Assembly: GCA_009760855.2 (NCBI GenBank)
Contig: WPIO01000322.1
Span: 27,065-91,064 of the forward strand
DNA from: Cristatella mucedo
Lineage: Eukaryota > Bryozoa > Phylactolaemata > Cristatellidae
Reading direction: 5' to 3'
Length of the DNA stretch: 64,000 bases
Shown here piece by piece: positions 17,061-28,592 of this stretch. Every line of letters starts with the position of its first letter. The first letter of the stretch is position 1. The notes beneath the pieces were generated by a model. That model saw only the letters and a program-made list of their open reading frames with translations, searched no databases and was not told the DNA's origin. Both the position numbers and the translations under genes were made by a program.

Positions 17061-19690
17061 GAATCATGATGAACCCTGCACCCGCGATCTGAAAAGGCAA
17101 TTAGAAAGATTTGCAAGGTGAAAGTTATAGTCACTCACCTACAAGACAAATCTGGGAATCTCTTTAGTGCTTACTGGTGACCCAAATTAGTAAAGCAGTG
17201 GCAGTCAAACCATGTTTGCAAGAAATAAGCAACACAATCAGTAATGGCTTTAGTTTTTTTAGTTACGCATAGGCGGGAGTAATACATTCAAATTTTCTAA
17301 ATTCATATCTACACTGCTATCGGTATAAGCTGTACTGCTATTTTTGGGTAGCCCTTATAATTACCTCCGGCTCAATCAGAATTTAGTGAGTTGTTTGTTA
17401 TAAGTGAATGGCCATGGGGAATTCTAGGAAATTGGCAGCCTAGCACTGCTTTATCTCTCTTTAGGAATTTTGCATAGGCTTAAATTATTACGATCGGAAT
17501 TGATTTATCACAACGCATGCAATTGTGATTTGATACATAGGTCGACTTAATGTAAGAGCAAACGATGGAATCTTGGCCAGCTGCCAGGATAATTGGTAAA
17601 TGGAAATGATGTAAATTGGCAGGCTGTACTTGCAATACTAAGCAAATATAATCTTAATGGTCTTAGCGGTAACCTGGACCACTGCCGGTCTACTAGGCAT
17701 TTGCTCAGGGAATACAACGTAACGTGAGGAATCAAGCTTGCAGAGAAGTAATTTAGCTTGTATTTTAGTTAAAATAAATCACCAAACCTATACTGACTGA
17801 GCCCATACGAGCAGTGTAACCTTTTTTTCAATGAAGCCCTTATTAAGCTGAACTTCAAGATTACTTAAAATGCATTCATCACACCATACGAAACATTTAC
17901 ATGTATATTTCACTAACGCGACTGTACAGGATCTCTGACAGTGGTAAGAGAAAATCATGACTATAGAGAAGGAGTTCTTAAGATGAAACGACTTTAAACG
18001 TTGCTAAAAAATGTGCTCATCGGAGAGCGTTCTGTCAACATTGTTTCTTTGGCAGGTTCTTTATGCTATTGCTATCGTAAGCTTTCTAGTTCAGCTTTGT
18101 GCAAGTTTGTGTAACTTTCTTTTTGAATAAATGTATTTCTCAATAATAACCTCAAGTATGACAGCAGCCTGGAATTGGTACTTTTACTATACAAGATGCA
18201 AAGGTGGATACGTTGACAGCAATAGCCCATCATAATTCCACAGCTGGAACTCAACGCGTTTAAATATGGTCATCTCCATTTAGTGGCCGAAATGGAACAG
18301 CTGACGATTTCAGGCAACAGATTTAATGGCTGCTGTTAACATACACGTGTCTCCTACTGTTGCCGTTACTGCGTTTGTGTGAAAAGAATTGATATGTGAT
18401 TGAAAACCAATGATAGACACTATAGACAAAATGACTCTTATAGATTTCTCCGCTGCAAATAATTTGCAAATTTTGGAGGGATCAAAATAGACTAGGAGAA
18501 AATCCTACTACTGCAATGCGTGTTCGGGAAGATCCGAGTGATAAGCTACGCATTTACTATGAAGTGGAGGTTCTAACTCAGTCTTTGGAGGTTGTTCTAA
18601 CGTAATATCTTATGACAATGGCAGTGACGATAGATCTTGTTCTGCTGAGCTCGATGAGTTCGATGCGCGCAGACAGAATTAAAGGCCGTCAGGAGACACA
18701 AAATCACTTCACCGAAGTCTATTAACTGCAGCCATCAGGCTGAGCTCACCACTGGTACAACTGTGCGGCTGGTCGAATTTTGGTACCTTCGCTGCAATAA
18801 TAGTAGCACATTTTTATAGCTCCCTCTGTCTTGGACTCGATTTCTGGCATCGCAGGAGTCTCTCTTCCGTTCGAGGAGACGCAAGTAACTGCGGCCGTAG
18901 TGACTCGGCTGGCAACAACACTGCACTTATTTTCGGACACAACTGCATGCTGAGAGTCACGTCAGTTCAGTCGGCGGCCAGCACCCAGGCCTTTATATCG
19001 GTGGATGTGTCCAGAAATAAAGCTAGGTTGAATAGTTTTCTTGTTCTTATAAGCTTACAAAGGATAGAAATGTCCCATAAAGTATGCAGCCGGTTACTTG
19101 GATATATTAGAGCAGCTTCAAGTAACTGTAGTACATTCAACGTATGTGCAATTTTAAAATATTTTTACCGACTTGATAAATGATTTTACATAGGCTGTGA
19201 GAGAACAAGCTCTTACTTGGTGCTCAATTCATGCTGTGAAGGAAGCACTCAGATTGTGATCTCAACTTATTATCTAGCATGACTATGCACTTCTGTAAAT
19301 TAATCGGGAATGGTTTTGCAAAGTATTTATGAGACTCGGCATAACCTATTCAAGTGCTCTCGTTACTTTATGAACATGAAAGCATAAATGTCTCAAAATA
19401 AATACATTTATTCTAATTTGTTTCTAATAAAGCTGACCCTTGCGATGCCAACACATAATGGTGTATTCAATTTCATCGAATTTAAACTATCTAAACGATA
19501 TCTAGGAAACCACACCCATAATAAGGACATACGGCAAGGAGAGTGATGGAACCTTACCTAGAAGGCACGTCAGCCATTGCATTATTGTATTCCTCCATCG
19601 GTGTATAACTTGACCACACACCATCTTAATAAAGTCTCGTCTCTTTTCAGGCACATTACATTAGTTAGGGACGACAAATAACAATATGGT
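17061..19690. other. No recognisable gene
   Basis: AT-rich sequence with only short unsupported frames. A more GC-rich patch at about 18,640-18,960 has three overlapping frames of about 60 codons and no motif I recognise. Confidence 0.45.
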
Positions 19691-19892
19691 CTAAAGGATA
19701 CATTTACCTATATCTTGCTCTGGCCGAGCTCTTTAGCCGATGGGCCAAACATGGTAGGTAATAGAGGTGAGATAACCACTTCTCTACTGAGTTTATCAGT
19801 AATTTTAAGGTAATTCCTTGACAGAACAAAGTTAATGTCATCACAGAGAATCAAGATAACGTTTGCTTCGAATATCCATGATAACACTTTAT

Positions 19893-20036
19893 GTAGGGCG
19901 GTGGTTTACCACGACTTTGGTCCCAAAGCTGTTAGTTCGAATCGTGTGATTGTTGATCCTTTATTCCTGCTGCACATGATGGTGATGACCCCAAAGCCTC
20001 TTCTGCCGCTAGACAAAAGAAGCTTCTAAATCAGCT
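19893..20036 (+). mobile_element. tRNA-derived SINE, family A
   Basis: A degenerate copy of the family seen at 21,908, 26,873 and 61,215. It has a box A-like GTAGGGCGGTGGTTTACC, box B-like GTTCGAATCGTGTG, then the body TTATTCCTGCTGCAC...GGTGATGACC and the terminal AAGAAGCTTCTAAATCAGCT. No coding capacity. Confidence 0.75.
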
Positions 20037-21384
20037 ATTCAATTTTTATTTATTCCAAACTGGAGCTTGTTCAAACGGTGCTGGCATGTTTGGAGCATTC
20101 CCTAATGTTCAGACCAAGAATTCATAACCAAGTTGAAAGCGAGTAGACGTATAAATCTCAGTGACTGGGCTTTTGGCCTGAGATTACACGCACAGTCGAT
20201 TAATAGATCAAAAGGCAAGCTTTTAACTTTTAATCGGCGTAATGTAACTATTGCCTAACTGTGTAGAGATATTACTTCTTTGCTCTTGCTGATCACGCCA
20301 CGTAATTGGGAGTCATATAAACTTCACTTTTTGGAATGCTTGGGAGCAGTCAAGCATATGCATAGTAAAGCGATGCTTGTCAAACTTTGAAGCAATTGAA
20401 GCCCATATATATTACCCGTGCAACCTGGAAAGATCGCAAGTCAATAGAACCAAATTGAGTTTAGGCAGCAACGTCCAACTAGTGACTTCGTTATCTTTCC
20501 CTTATGGTATCTCTAAGCAGTTTCGCCACTTACGCCATAACTTTATCTAAAACAAAAGGGCAGCTAGCTTCCGGCGTCTAAATAGGTCTAGTTGCCACTT
20601 GGAAGTGCCCTTATATCTGATGATTGACAAAGCAGTTCCTGGAGATGCATTGCATCGTAAATTAAGCCGACCTATCTCAAGGTACCTCCCACGTAAATGT
20701 TAGGCAATGGGTCCTGTCGACTAGGCTTAATCATTTCGTACCCAAATTCTCGTTATATTATGCGTAGGCTAAGCTGTGCTTCAGGCCTGTCTTTAACTAG
20801 TAAAATGGCACTTAAGGCATCTATAACCTAATGAATCAGAACCCTAATAAGTAAAGAATATATTACAAAGATGTTAATTACAGCAATATTATTAATACAC
20901 AAGAGTTCCCCACCGGTAGACTCGCTCTACTGATTCAAAGTAGAGTAATAGTAAGTTACAGGCCACTTTTAGTTTTGGCTGTCTCCATCTTTCCGCTTGA
21001 CCTGGAAAGTACTGGTAGACGATCTCGATGTAAATATTCAAGAATTTTGTTAAAGCTTCTACAACGTGCACCTTTTCTAGGTTTTTGCTTCGGTGTGCTA
21101 CATATAAACGGCTATCACGTGGTTAGACGTAAAAGGTTGTCTACACTCTAACATGTCATTGCTAAAAAATGAACAGCCTTATAAAGTAAACAAATTTTGA
21201 CGTAAGTGGCGTGTTGCTAACTTGAAGACTTAGCTTTGAACACATACATTTAATTGCAATCACTTGTACCTTCTCTGTCGTAATTTTCTTAGGTAAAGGT
21301 GGTATTAATTCAGCAACTCAAAGATTTCAAAGCTGCTGATTCAGGTTCAAGAGAGGGTGGTGTAGTGCCAATTGTAAATGGCTG

Positions 21385-21700
21385 GTTGCAATGTAATGTA
21401 ATGTATCGCCGTCTGTAACTCCACAAAGTCATAAAACCATGTGGGTGTTGCGCAGACGAGTTTTGTATAGCGCACTCACAGCTTAATCGGCACTCGGTAC
21501 CCATTCGTAGCCAGCACACTTTGACTCACGCAACAAAGAGAAAGTGGGAAAATTGCAGAGTCAGGAGAGCAGTTGAGGTAGTTAGTAACATGGATAGCAG
21601 CTCTGGACCACTGAAAAGAAAGAGCCATAGTCGACAGCAGGAGAGTAGTTGGTTGCTCTATTTGCTAGAATTGGCAACCTACTGCAAGGCTGTTTCAAGT
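21385..21700 (+). repeat. Dispersed ~300-base repeat, copy 1
   Basis: Homologous, by eye, to the reverse complement of 59,330-59,615 over its whole length and to 31,325-31,480 over its second half. Shared landmarks are ATGTAATGTATCGCCGTC, CCATGTGGGTGTT, CTCACGCAACAAAG and GAGTCAGGAGAGCAGTTGAG. It interrupts the unit 1 sequence, so it probably moved there. I see no inverted termini or coding motif. Reading frames are not conserved between copies, so the 84-codon frame at 21,521 is not supported. Confidence 0.7.
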
Positions 21701-21907
21701 ATTATCGTACCGGAGAATAACTTACTCGACCAGCATCAGTTAACTCCAAGCTACGGTAAGGAGCATGTTTGGTAACTACAGATTGGAACTTATTATATCC
21801 TTTGAACAAAAGTTCCATTTTACATCAGAGCAGTGAGCCATTTCGTCAGAACCTCGAGTGCTTTTTACCTGAAATCTAACTGAGCAGAGGGATCGCCTAA
21901 CTCGTGA

Positions 21908-22075
21908 ACTATAATGGCTCACTAGGTAAGGCCGTGCTTTTCGTGACCTCGGCCCCAGGGTCTTGAGTTCGAATTCTGTGGTGGGCCATCCTTTATCGCC
22001 AATACATGCAGTGGTGATAGCCGTCAGGGCTCTTCTGTTACTATAAGAAAGAGGCTGTTAAATCAACTGGTATTA
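21908..22075 (+). mobile_element. tRNA-derived SINE, family A
   Basis: Head with TGGCTCACTAGGTAAGG (box A, matching the tRNA promoter consensus) and GAGTTCGAATTC (box B). The body GTGGGCCATCCTTTATCGCC is followed by GGCTCTTCTGTTACTATA and the end AGAGGCTGTTAAATCAACT. It ends immediately before the promoter of the degraded peptide gene at 22,100. RNA polymerase III promoter boxes are visible, but the copy is diverged. Confidence 0.85.
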
Positions 22076-22099
22076 TTTTTAAAGCTATCAGTGGTTGAA

Positions 22100-22219
22100 C
22101 CAATGACATGCAAGTATTTGAGCTGTAAATACATAGCCGTGGAGTCAATGCTTAACTGGAAAACATATGAAATGCCTCGCTTACCGATCACATCGTTTGC
22201 AGTCCTGCTCGTGGCCTAG
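22100..22219 (+). pseudogene. Cysteine-rich secreted peptide pseudogene, copy in unit 1
   Basis: Only the promoter and signal exon remain. The CCAAT box (22,100) and a mutated TATA box (TGTAAAT, near 22,124) align with those of the copy at 28,593. The ATG at 22,172 opens a signal-like sequence (FAVLLVA core) that stops at a TAG at 22,217, at the position of a Tyr codon in the better copy. Immediately downstream, an antisense LINE (22,254-22,655) replaces the rest of exon 1, the intron and exon 2. Sequence resembling the 3' flank of the gene reappears at about 22,680. The copy is certainly dead. Confidence 0.75.
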
Positions 22220-22253
22220 TTATTCCCGAGAATAAGAACCATACACTTCTTAA

Positions 22254-22655
22254 TGAGCCCTGAGAGAACTCAATCTCTTCACATGCATTTTGCATTCGCT
22301 GAAAAGAAAAACACGATCGAATGGTGAGCGGAAATGTCATGCACGACAAATATGAATGACGTTGTTAGTGGTGACCTGACCAGGGTTAGCATGCAAGTGT
22401 GGTTGGTGCCAGCACGCAAAGTTTCACCACACATATGCACATCAAGCAGGAATCATCGTGATCCTTAGATACTGTCATAAATAGGTGCGTTATACATTTT
22501 TGTTATTGTAGTCAAGCCAGGGGATGTCATGACGCAAATCGAGAGTGGGTTCCAGGCTTTGGGAGCATTCGAACTAAATGCACAATCTCCAAAAGATTTC
22601 AGGTTTTTAAGAGGTTTTCCTAAACTTTTGAATTCCTAAACTGTTGAATTCCTGG
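22254..22655 (-). mobile_element. LINE 3' fragment, antisense, inserted in a peptide gene
   Basis: Read on the minus strand, this runs from the C-terminal block (FGDCAFSSNAPKAWNPLS-like) through the 3' untranslated region to the hairpin (AGAGATTGAGTTCTCTCAGGG read in reverse at about 22,254-22,285). It separates the signal exon at 22,172 from the 3' flank of the peptide gene at about 22,680, so its arrival, or a deletion linked to it, removed exon 2. Confidence 0.8.
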
Positions 22656-24030
22656 GCATGCTTCATTTAACAGACGGCTTCTTTGCTGAAGCCAGGAGAG
22701 GTGGTTCAACTAGCACCATACTTGCATGCAAGATTTTAATATCGCCTACCTAAAATAAAAATGAGAGGTCGGAATTTAATTTGGAACGTATATATATATT
22801 GTTTACACACTTTCAGCATATCTCATAATTCATAGACAAACGAACCAGGCATCTACGGTTAACATACCCAGTAGCAAATGGTGACCTTAGTACTTGAATT
22901 TTCAAATTAATTATAGGGAGAGAAATACAGTGAGATGAAAGTGCAAAGTTCCAAAGCAACAGAACTCAATTGAGATGGACGTGGAGAAAGGCGGAGCGAG
23001 AGAGATACGATAATGCAGAGATCGGAGGTGAGAGAGACAGAGAGACAAGGATCGAAAGAGCCAACAAGAAAATGTTATTTATTGAAAGATAGCTAGAAAC
23101 ACAGATATCGGGAGAGACAAAGACACAGAATGGCATATAGAAAGACACGAACACGGGAGAAGTTAAGGCCTGAAATTGTGCTGAATTTTTTCTGAAGCCT
23201 TCTCAGTTCACTTTCAGGTCGTCCTACAGTGCTAAAATGAGGGTGTGAACAACGTTTCTGCATTTAACATGCTCTGCAAATTTGGTAGCATCGGTTAATT
23301 CTGATTGATGTAATGTTGGGAACAGAAGTGGTATCTGGCCTGAAGCCGCTCATCACTATCCTAACCTGTCGCCAGTGGATGCATTTTGCTGCTGACAATT
23401 GAGAAGGAGTAACGGCTGCAAAATTTCTGTCTGAATAGGTGATCCTTTGATAGAAGTAACCTAGCGCTCACTTTACAGGCAATATTTAGTAGGCAATACA
23501 GCGATTTTCTGGACTTGAATTTTTAAACTTGGGTCTCTGTATTTACTCGGCTTCTTAAGTTCCGCAATTGCTTTTGATCTAGTGTCAGTTGAAAGGCTGC
23601 AATTCGTTTTGGTAAAGATCACATCAAGACCAGTCGGAAACGCCTAGGAATAAGAATAAGGTCAACGATCACGTGTCCAGGTCAGCAGCGTTGCAATGCA
23701 ACAGAAATAGAAACGACTTGCCTTCCAACAAATTCTGTTAGTTAAACGTCGGCTGCAATAAAACAGTTTGCATCCACCCTAACCTGCATATTCTAAATTT
23801 TTTAAAGCGAATTTATTAAGGGTATTTAACTGCAGGATGTATCTGTAAGTAAACTCGTAGCAAGCTAGGAACTCATGAAAAGCTACCGCTAAACAGAAAG
23901 CTTTCAATTTAGAGTCGTGGCTTTTTGTACTTAACATTTATTAAGGTGTTCTAATTATATACATTTCAAACTGCATCCAAACATGGGATTAGGTAACATG
24001 GTATAGGCAGCATGGTGTTATGTCTCTAGG

Positions 24031-24200
<170 letters not shown>

Positions 24201-24663
24201 CGACAGAGAGCTAGAGACAAAAACACCGTTATCATACCATTGATAGTTTTTATAGTTCCTTACAATTCATAATAATGATTGCTTGTTATAGTTCCTTTCT
24301 ATTCGCAATCTCTGTAACTTGAAAATATCAATAAGATTAATAAAGTTCGCCCTTACCTGCACGGTGCCTACAACGAAATATAGTCAGCGGTAACTTGTTT
24401 GTACCAAGCTTAAAGGGGGATGAAATTAGAATGAACTTTGCAATTTGTGCGAGGCTAAGTTTAATTATAGCAAATAGATTAATTTAGGAAAGAAGGTACG
24501 GTCAAAATATTAATCAAGAATGAATGTAAGGCTTTCTGATTCATGGCGATTTAAATTCCTTTTGATATTGATTTTACCAACTTCTGAAACTAAGCCAAAG
24601 AGTTACAGTGGGCAGGACAGTTGTTAACAATGGTTAGCACTATGGAATAACAGATTTATTGAA

Positions 24664-26090
24664 ATAATGGACCTACTTAGGAATGCAGACGTAGGTAGAG
24701 TGTCTCTGATTGTTTTTATCGATCTATCGGCAGCTTTTGATGCTATCGATCACAAAGTTCTTCTAGATTTAATCTCATATCGCCAGAGCATCACTGGAAC
24801 TGCTCTGCCATTGTTCAAGTCCTATCTCAGTGGGAGACTCCACAGTACTGACGTGAATGGACAAAGATCATCAGACGTACCTCTAAAATATGGGGTACCT
24901 CAGGGGTCTGTCATAGGTCCGGTTCTTTTCATGGTTTATATTCTCCCTCTTGGTGATGTGATTGCCAAGCACAATCCAGGCTTTCACTTCTATGCGGATG
25001 ACACTCAGTTGTACCTTTGCTCAGATCGATATCAGCCTTTGAGCACCTCGAATTATCTCAACTCACTTGCTGCATATATTGATGACATCCACACATGGAT
25101 GGCGGCAAACTTGTGAAAACTCAACGATAATAAAACTTAATTACTAGTTATGGGTTAACCCGGCGCGATTTAGAAATTGAAAGACTGACGCTCCAAATTG
25201 GCTGCTAGCATATCTCCTGCTGAATCAGCTCGAAATCTAGGTTTCATGTTCCAAAGGGACCTCTCGTTAAAAGACCGCATCAGCTCCACAATCAAGTCAG
25301 CCTCCTTTCAGCTACATAAAATTGCTTAATTTGGGCTTATCTGGATAAGGATATCGCGTCTTAGTTGGTCCATGAATTTGTGACATCCCTTCTTGACTTT
25401 TGTAACTCACTGCTTGCTGACCCACCTGCATATCAACCAGGCAATTACAGCTGGTGCAAAACCCCCTAGCTTGGCTTGTCTGTTGTAAGCGTTGCAGTTG
25501 CCACATCACACTAATTCTCGCCGACCTGCACTGGCTCCCTGTAAAGCAATGCATCGACTTCAAAGTTTTGTCGCTCAATTTTAGGTCACCTAATTCTTCG
25601 GCTCCAGCTTATCTTTTCGACCTATTGATCAACCAGGCAAAGCATCGTACCACCCGCTTTCGGAATCCAACAGTTTACCTATACCTCGTACAAACCTCAA
25701 ATCCTTTGTAGACCATGCATTTAGTTCGTATGCTCCCTAAGCCAGGAACTTTCTCCCTACATGCGTCGGAACATCGCCTAACTTGACTAAATTAAAAAAA
25801 ACAACTTAAAAACCATCAAATTAGCACAGCATTTAGGGGTGCCTGTGATTCGTCCTTCATATGCTTATGCGAGCTGACACTGTGCATGCTGCGGCTAACC
25901 ACACTTGTATGGTGACCATGTGCATGTCACTCCTATCCCCGTTATTCATGTTGTTTATTAGCATGATATTATTCATCACTCGATCGCGTTTCCCTTCGCA
26001 GTAAATTTAAAGCGCCAAGAAAGAGATTGAGTTCTCTGAGGGCGTTTTATCATATGCATTATTATTATTATTAATATAATTATCTGTAGA
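24664..26090 (+). mobile_element. 5'-truncated LINE (CR1/L2-like), RT to 3' tail
   Basis: Starts at almost the same point of the RT domain as the copy at 9,338 (LLRNADVGRVSLIVFIDLSAAF) and runs to the hairpin at about 26,012-26,050 and the ATT tail near 26,075. The C-terminal region is broken by shifts. It lies exactly between duplication units 1 and 2. Confidence 0.9.
24667..25116 (+). pseudogene. LINE reverse transcriptase domain, truncated
   Basis: A frame of 149 codons holding motif A (FIDLSAAFDAIDHKVLL), the PQGSVIGPVLFMVYILPLGD block intact, and motif C with the catalytic YADD intact (HFYADDTQLYLCSD). It breaks off at MAANL, where a TGA replaces the downstream LKLNDDKT block. Fingers and N-terminal parts are missing because of the 5' truncation. 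Motif preservation suggests this copy is younger than those at 13,430 or 58,450, but it cannot make a full protein. Confidence 0.85.
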
Positions 26091-26872
26091 GTAAGCTGCG
26101 GCTTCCGGCCTGTCTTCAAGTAGGGTACATCACACTTAAGTTTTCAACAAATTAATTAATCGGAACTCTAATGTCTGAACAGTATTTTCAAAAATTGGTA
26201 ATTGGAGCAATAGTAATAATACACAGAGTTCATTGGTTTTGAACTCTTTCCGCCGGTTCATAGTCGAACTAAAGTTTGTTATACGTTATTTTTGGATGTA
26301 CCGATCACCATCTTGCCGCTTGACCACGGAAAGACAAAGGGACCGTCTCGGTTTGGTTAGTCAAGAATACCATTCTGCCGTAAATCGGCAATCCCTTGCA
26401 CATCTTTTAGGTGTGCTTTTGTTAAACATCTATCACGAAGTTAGATATGCACGGCTAACTGCACTGTATCATTTTATCAGTTGTTAAACGCAAAGCATCA
26501 TCATGAAACTATAATTTGTCGTAACGGGCATATTGAGACATTACAATAGTTACCTTTAGACCTCTACTTACAATTGCGATCACCAGTAAAAAGTTCGTAG
26601 CAGCATGTTAAAGTTAGCTTTTCTGTTGTAAATTTCTCGGGTAGAATTAGTATTTATTCAGTAGCTCAAGACATTTAAAGCATCCGACGTGGACTGAAGT
26701 GACAGTGGAGTAATGCCTAATGCAAATGGCCGTTTGCTCCCTCCAGCAGGATGAAGCCAGCTGAAGTGGAAAACTAAGAGTAAACTAAGAAACTTCGAAT
26801 ACGCTGACCTGTTCGATTAGGAGCAAATTCAAGTCTTCTACACGCAAAGTGTTGATGTATGAGCTCCTTGTG

Positions 26873-27045
26873 GTGAGCCGTAATGGCTCACTAGGTAAGG
26901 CGGTTGCTTTTCACGAAATCGGCACTGCGGTCGTGGGTTTGAATCCTATTGTGGGCCATCCTTTATTGCCACTGCAAGCGGCTGTGATTGCCGTAAAGGC
27001 TCTTCTGTTGCTATACAAGAAGAGGCTGTTAAATCAGCTATCATT
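26873..27045 (+). mobile_element. tRNA-derived SINE, family A
   Basis: Best copy of the family. It has TGGCTCACTAGGTAAGG (box A), GGGTTTGAATCC (box B) and the body GTGGGCCATCCTTTATTGCC, followed by GGCTCTTCTGTTGCTATAC, and ends AGAGGCTGTTAAATCAGCT. It is absent at the corresponding place in unit 3 (about 35,740), so it inserted after the units separated. Confidence 0.87.
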
Positions 27046-27094
27046 TGTTTATGTGTTTTGACACTATTTAAACCTTGTATTCCAAAACTATAGA

Positions 27095-27144
27095 ATAGTG
27101 TGCGAATTGTAAATACAATATAGTGTGCGAATTGTAAATACAAT
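27095..27144. repeat. Perfect 25-base tandem duplication
   Basis: ATAGTGTGCGAATTGTAAAT plus five further bases is present twice, back to back, without mismatch. The corresponding part of unit 3 (near 35,770) has a single diverged copy, so the duplication is recent and local. Confidence 0.9.
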
Positions 27145-28517
27145 AAGTCAAAAGTTCGTGTGACATCATATAGTGAGTTACAGAATTTGTGATTCATTTT
27201 AATAGCTCTTAGAGCAACTTATTGCTTTTCGCCTGCCTAGAATATCGCCATACTTAAAATTTAGGCAAGCCTTACATTCGATATCAAGGGTTTAGTAACT
27301 GTAAGATCAATTTAAAACAAGGCATGCAAGTTTTTCACAGGTGCTATACAGATTTATTAGAAGTACATATTTCGATGATTGAACGTTAGAATTGAGGACA
27401 AAAACCAGGTTCGCCTATCACTAACGTTCTACAGATATTTTCATTCAACTTTGGAAAGTGTGCAACTATCCGGTTATCAGGTCAATCTGCAGTTATCGGA
27501 AATCCCTGCAGCAGGTGAGTTGATGAGCGAGCTTTCTAGCTCCCATGCTGTGAGTTAGAAAGCTTTGAAAGCGTTGACAAAGCTGGTAGTTACCTACCAG
27601 CTATTTAAGGCCTAGATTTTGTCAGGATGTCTTAAGGGCCAGACGCAGTGTTAGCTACAAAAAGGAACGGGCTATGCAGTGATCTAAGGTGTGGCATGCA
27701 TGGGAGGTTGGTCGAAATGCATTGCCCTTGGCGCTAAAACTCTGGAGTTCGCATGGAGAGGTTAGATCTGAATCATTGCAGTTCTGTGCAAGTGAGACCC
27801 AGCCGAGATAGGAATCGCTTGCAAAGAGCTTGAAAAAGACTAACATATAACTGTCCATAAAGATTGAGCTTAACAACCAGATAAATGTGTTGCAATCACT
27901 AGTTTACTACCTTAGCTAAGAGTCGTATGCCACTTTTTGCAGCAATGCTATCATGGCAAAAATGTGGAAATTGCCTCGTTTCTCATCATCTATTGGTTCT
28001 TTTTTCATCTTCCTAATATCAGGCATTTACATAGTTGCAGATACAGCGCCCTGACTGACCACATAAGTATGTCGTCGGATATTAGTCTTGCTTAGCATAC
28101 TCACGATGGAATCCATGGAATAGGGATTAGGGTAGCCTGTCCATTTCCTGTGAACCAAGAGATTGATTTTATAATAGTTCGGTAAAGGCAGTCTTAAAAT
28201 TAAACGCTGTCTGCATAAGTAAATGAGTCTTTAATGGTAACTTGCCTATCAAGAACTTTGATAACTAATTAACGGCATACAGCTGGAGAGCCATAGCTAC
28301 GATGGTACCTAGGTGCCAATTCTTGTTCGGTTTTTAGTTGACCTCGAGCTTTTTTATTGAGTGTGATAAATACAGTTGAATAGCTATTATATTCATTAAA
28401 CGCAAGCTTTGGTTTTGGTCTGAGTAGTGAGTAATTTTGTTTTGCAATCTCCATTGCCTTTCCCGAAACTTAAACTGTAGAAAGCAATTGCCTAACTGCT
28501 AGCCCTCATCGGTTGAA

Positions 28518-28550
28518 CCAATGGCATGCAAGTGTTTGAGCTATAAATTC
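28518..28550 (+). promoter_or_regulatory. Putative core promoter of the cysteine-rich peptide gene
   Basis: CCAAT at 28,518-28,522 and CTATAAATTC at 28,541-28,550 lie about 45-75 bases upstream of the ATG at 28,593. The same block is recognisable before the copies at 22,172 (TATA mutated to TGTAAAT) and 37,222 (TATACAA). This shared spacing supports a genuine polymerase II promoter duplicated with the gene. Confidence 0.6.
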
Positions 28551-28592
28551 ATCCTGGTGACTGCAGTGCTCAACTGAAAACCAGAGAAAATT

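Larger units (their letters stand above)
19695..24000 (+). repeat. Segmental duplication unit 1
   Basis: First unit of a degenerate array. Anchors shared with other units: GCTCTGGCCGAGC near 19,720 (compare 32,790 and 40,465), AGCAGTTCCTGGAGATGC near 20,632 (compare 41,169), GGCTATCACGTGGTTAGACG near 21,110 (compare 41,641), the peptide-gene promoter and signal exon at about 22,085-22,240, a purine-rich GAGAGA block at about 22,915-23,160 (compare 29,440 and 38,005) and AATTCTGTTAGTTAAA near 23,730 (compare 30,386 and 38,865). Interruptions by SINEs, an antisense LINE and the 300-base repeat show the duplication is older than those insertions. Confidence 0.75.

Noticed and set aside
18735-18940. 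Two overlapping minus-strand frames with several cysteines near 18.8 kb
   Set aside because: No signal peptide and no similarity to the cysteine-rich peptide family of the array; both frames are short and neither is supported by a second copy.
21521-21775. 84-codon frame within the dispersed repeat
   Set aside because: The homologous repeat at 59.3 kb does not keep this frame open, so it is not conserved as protein.
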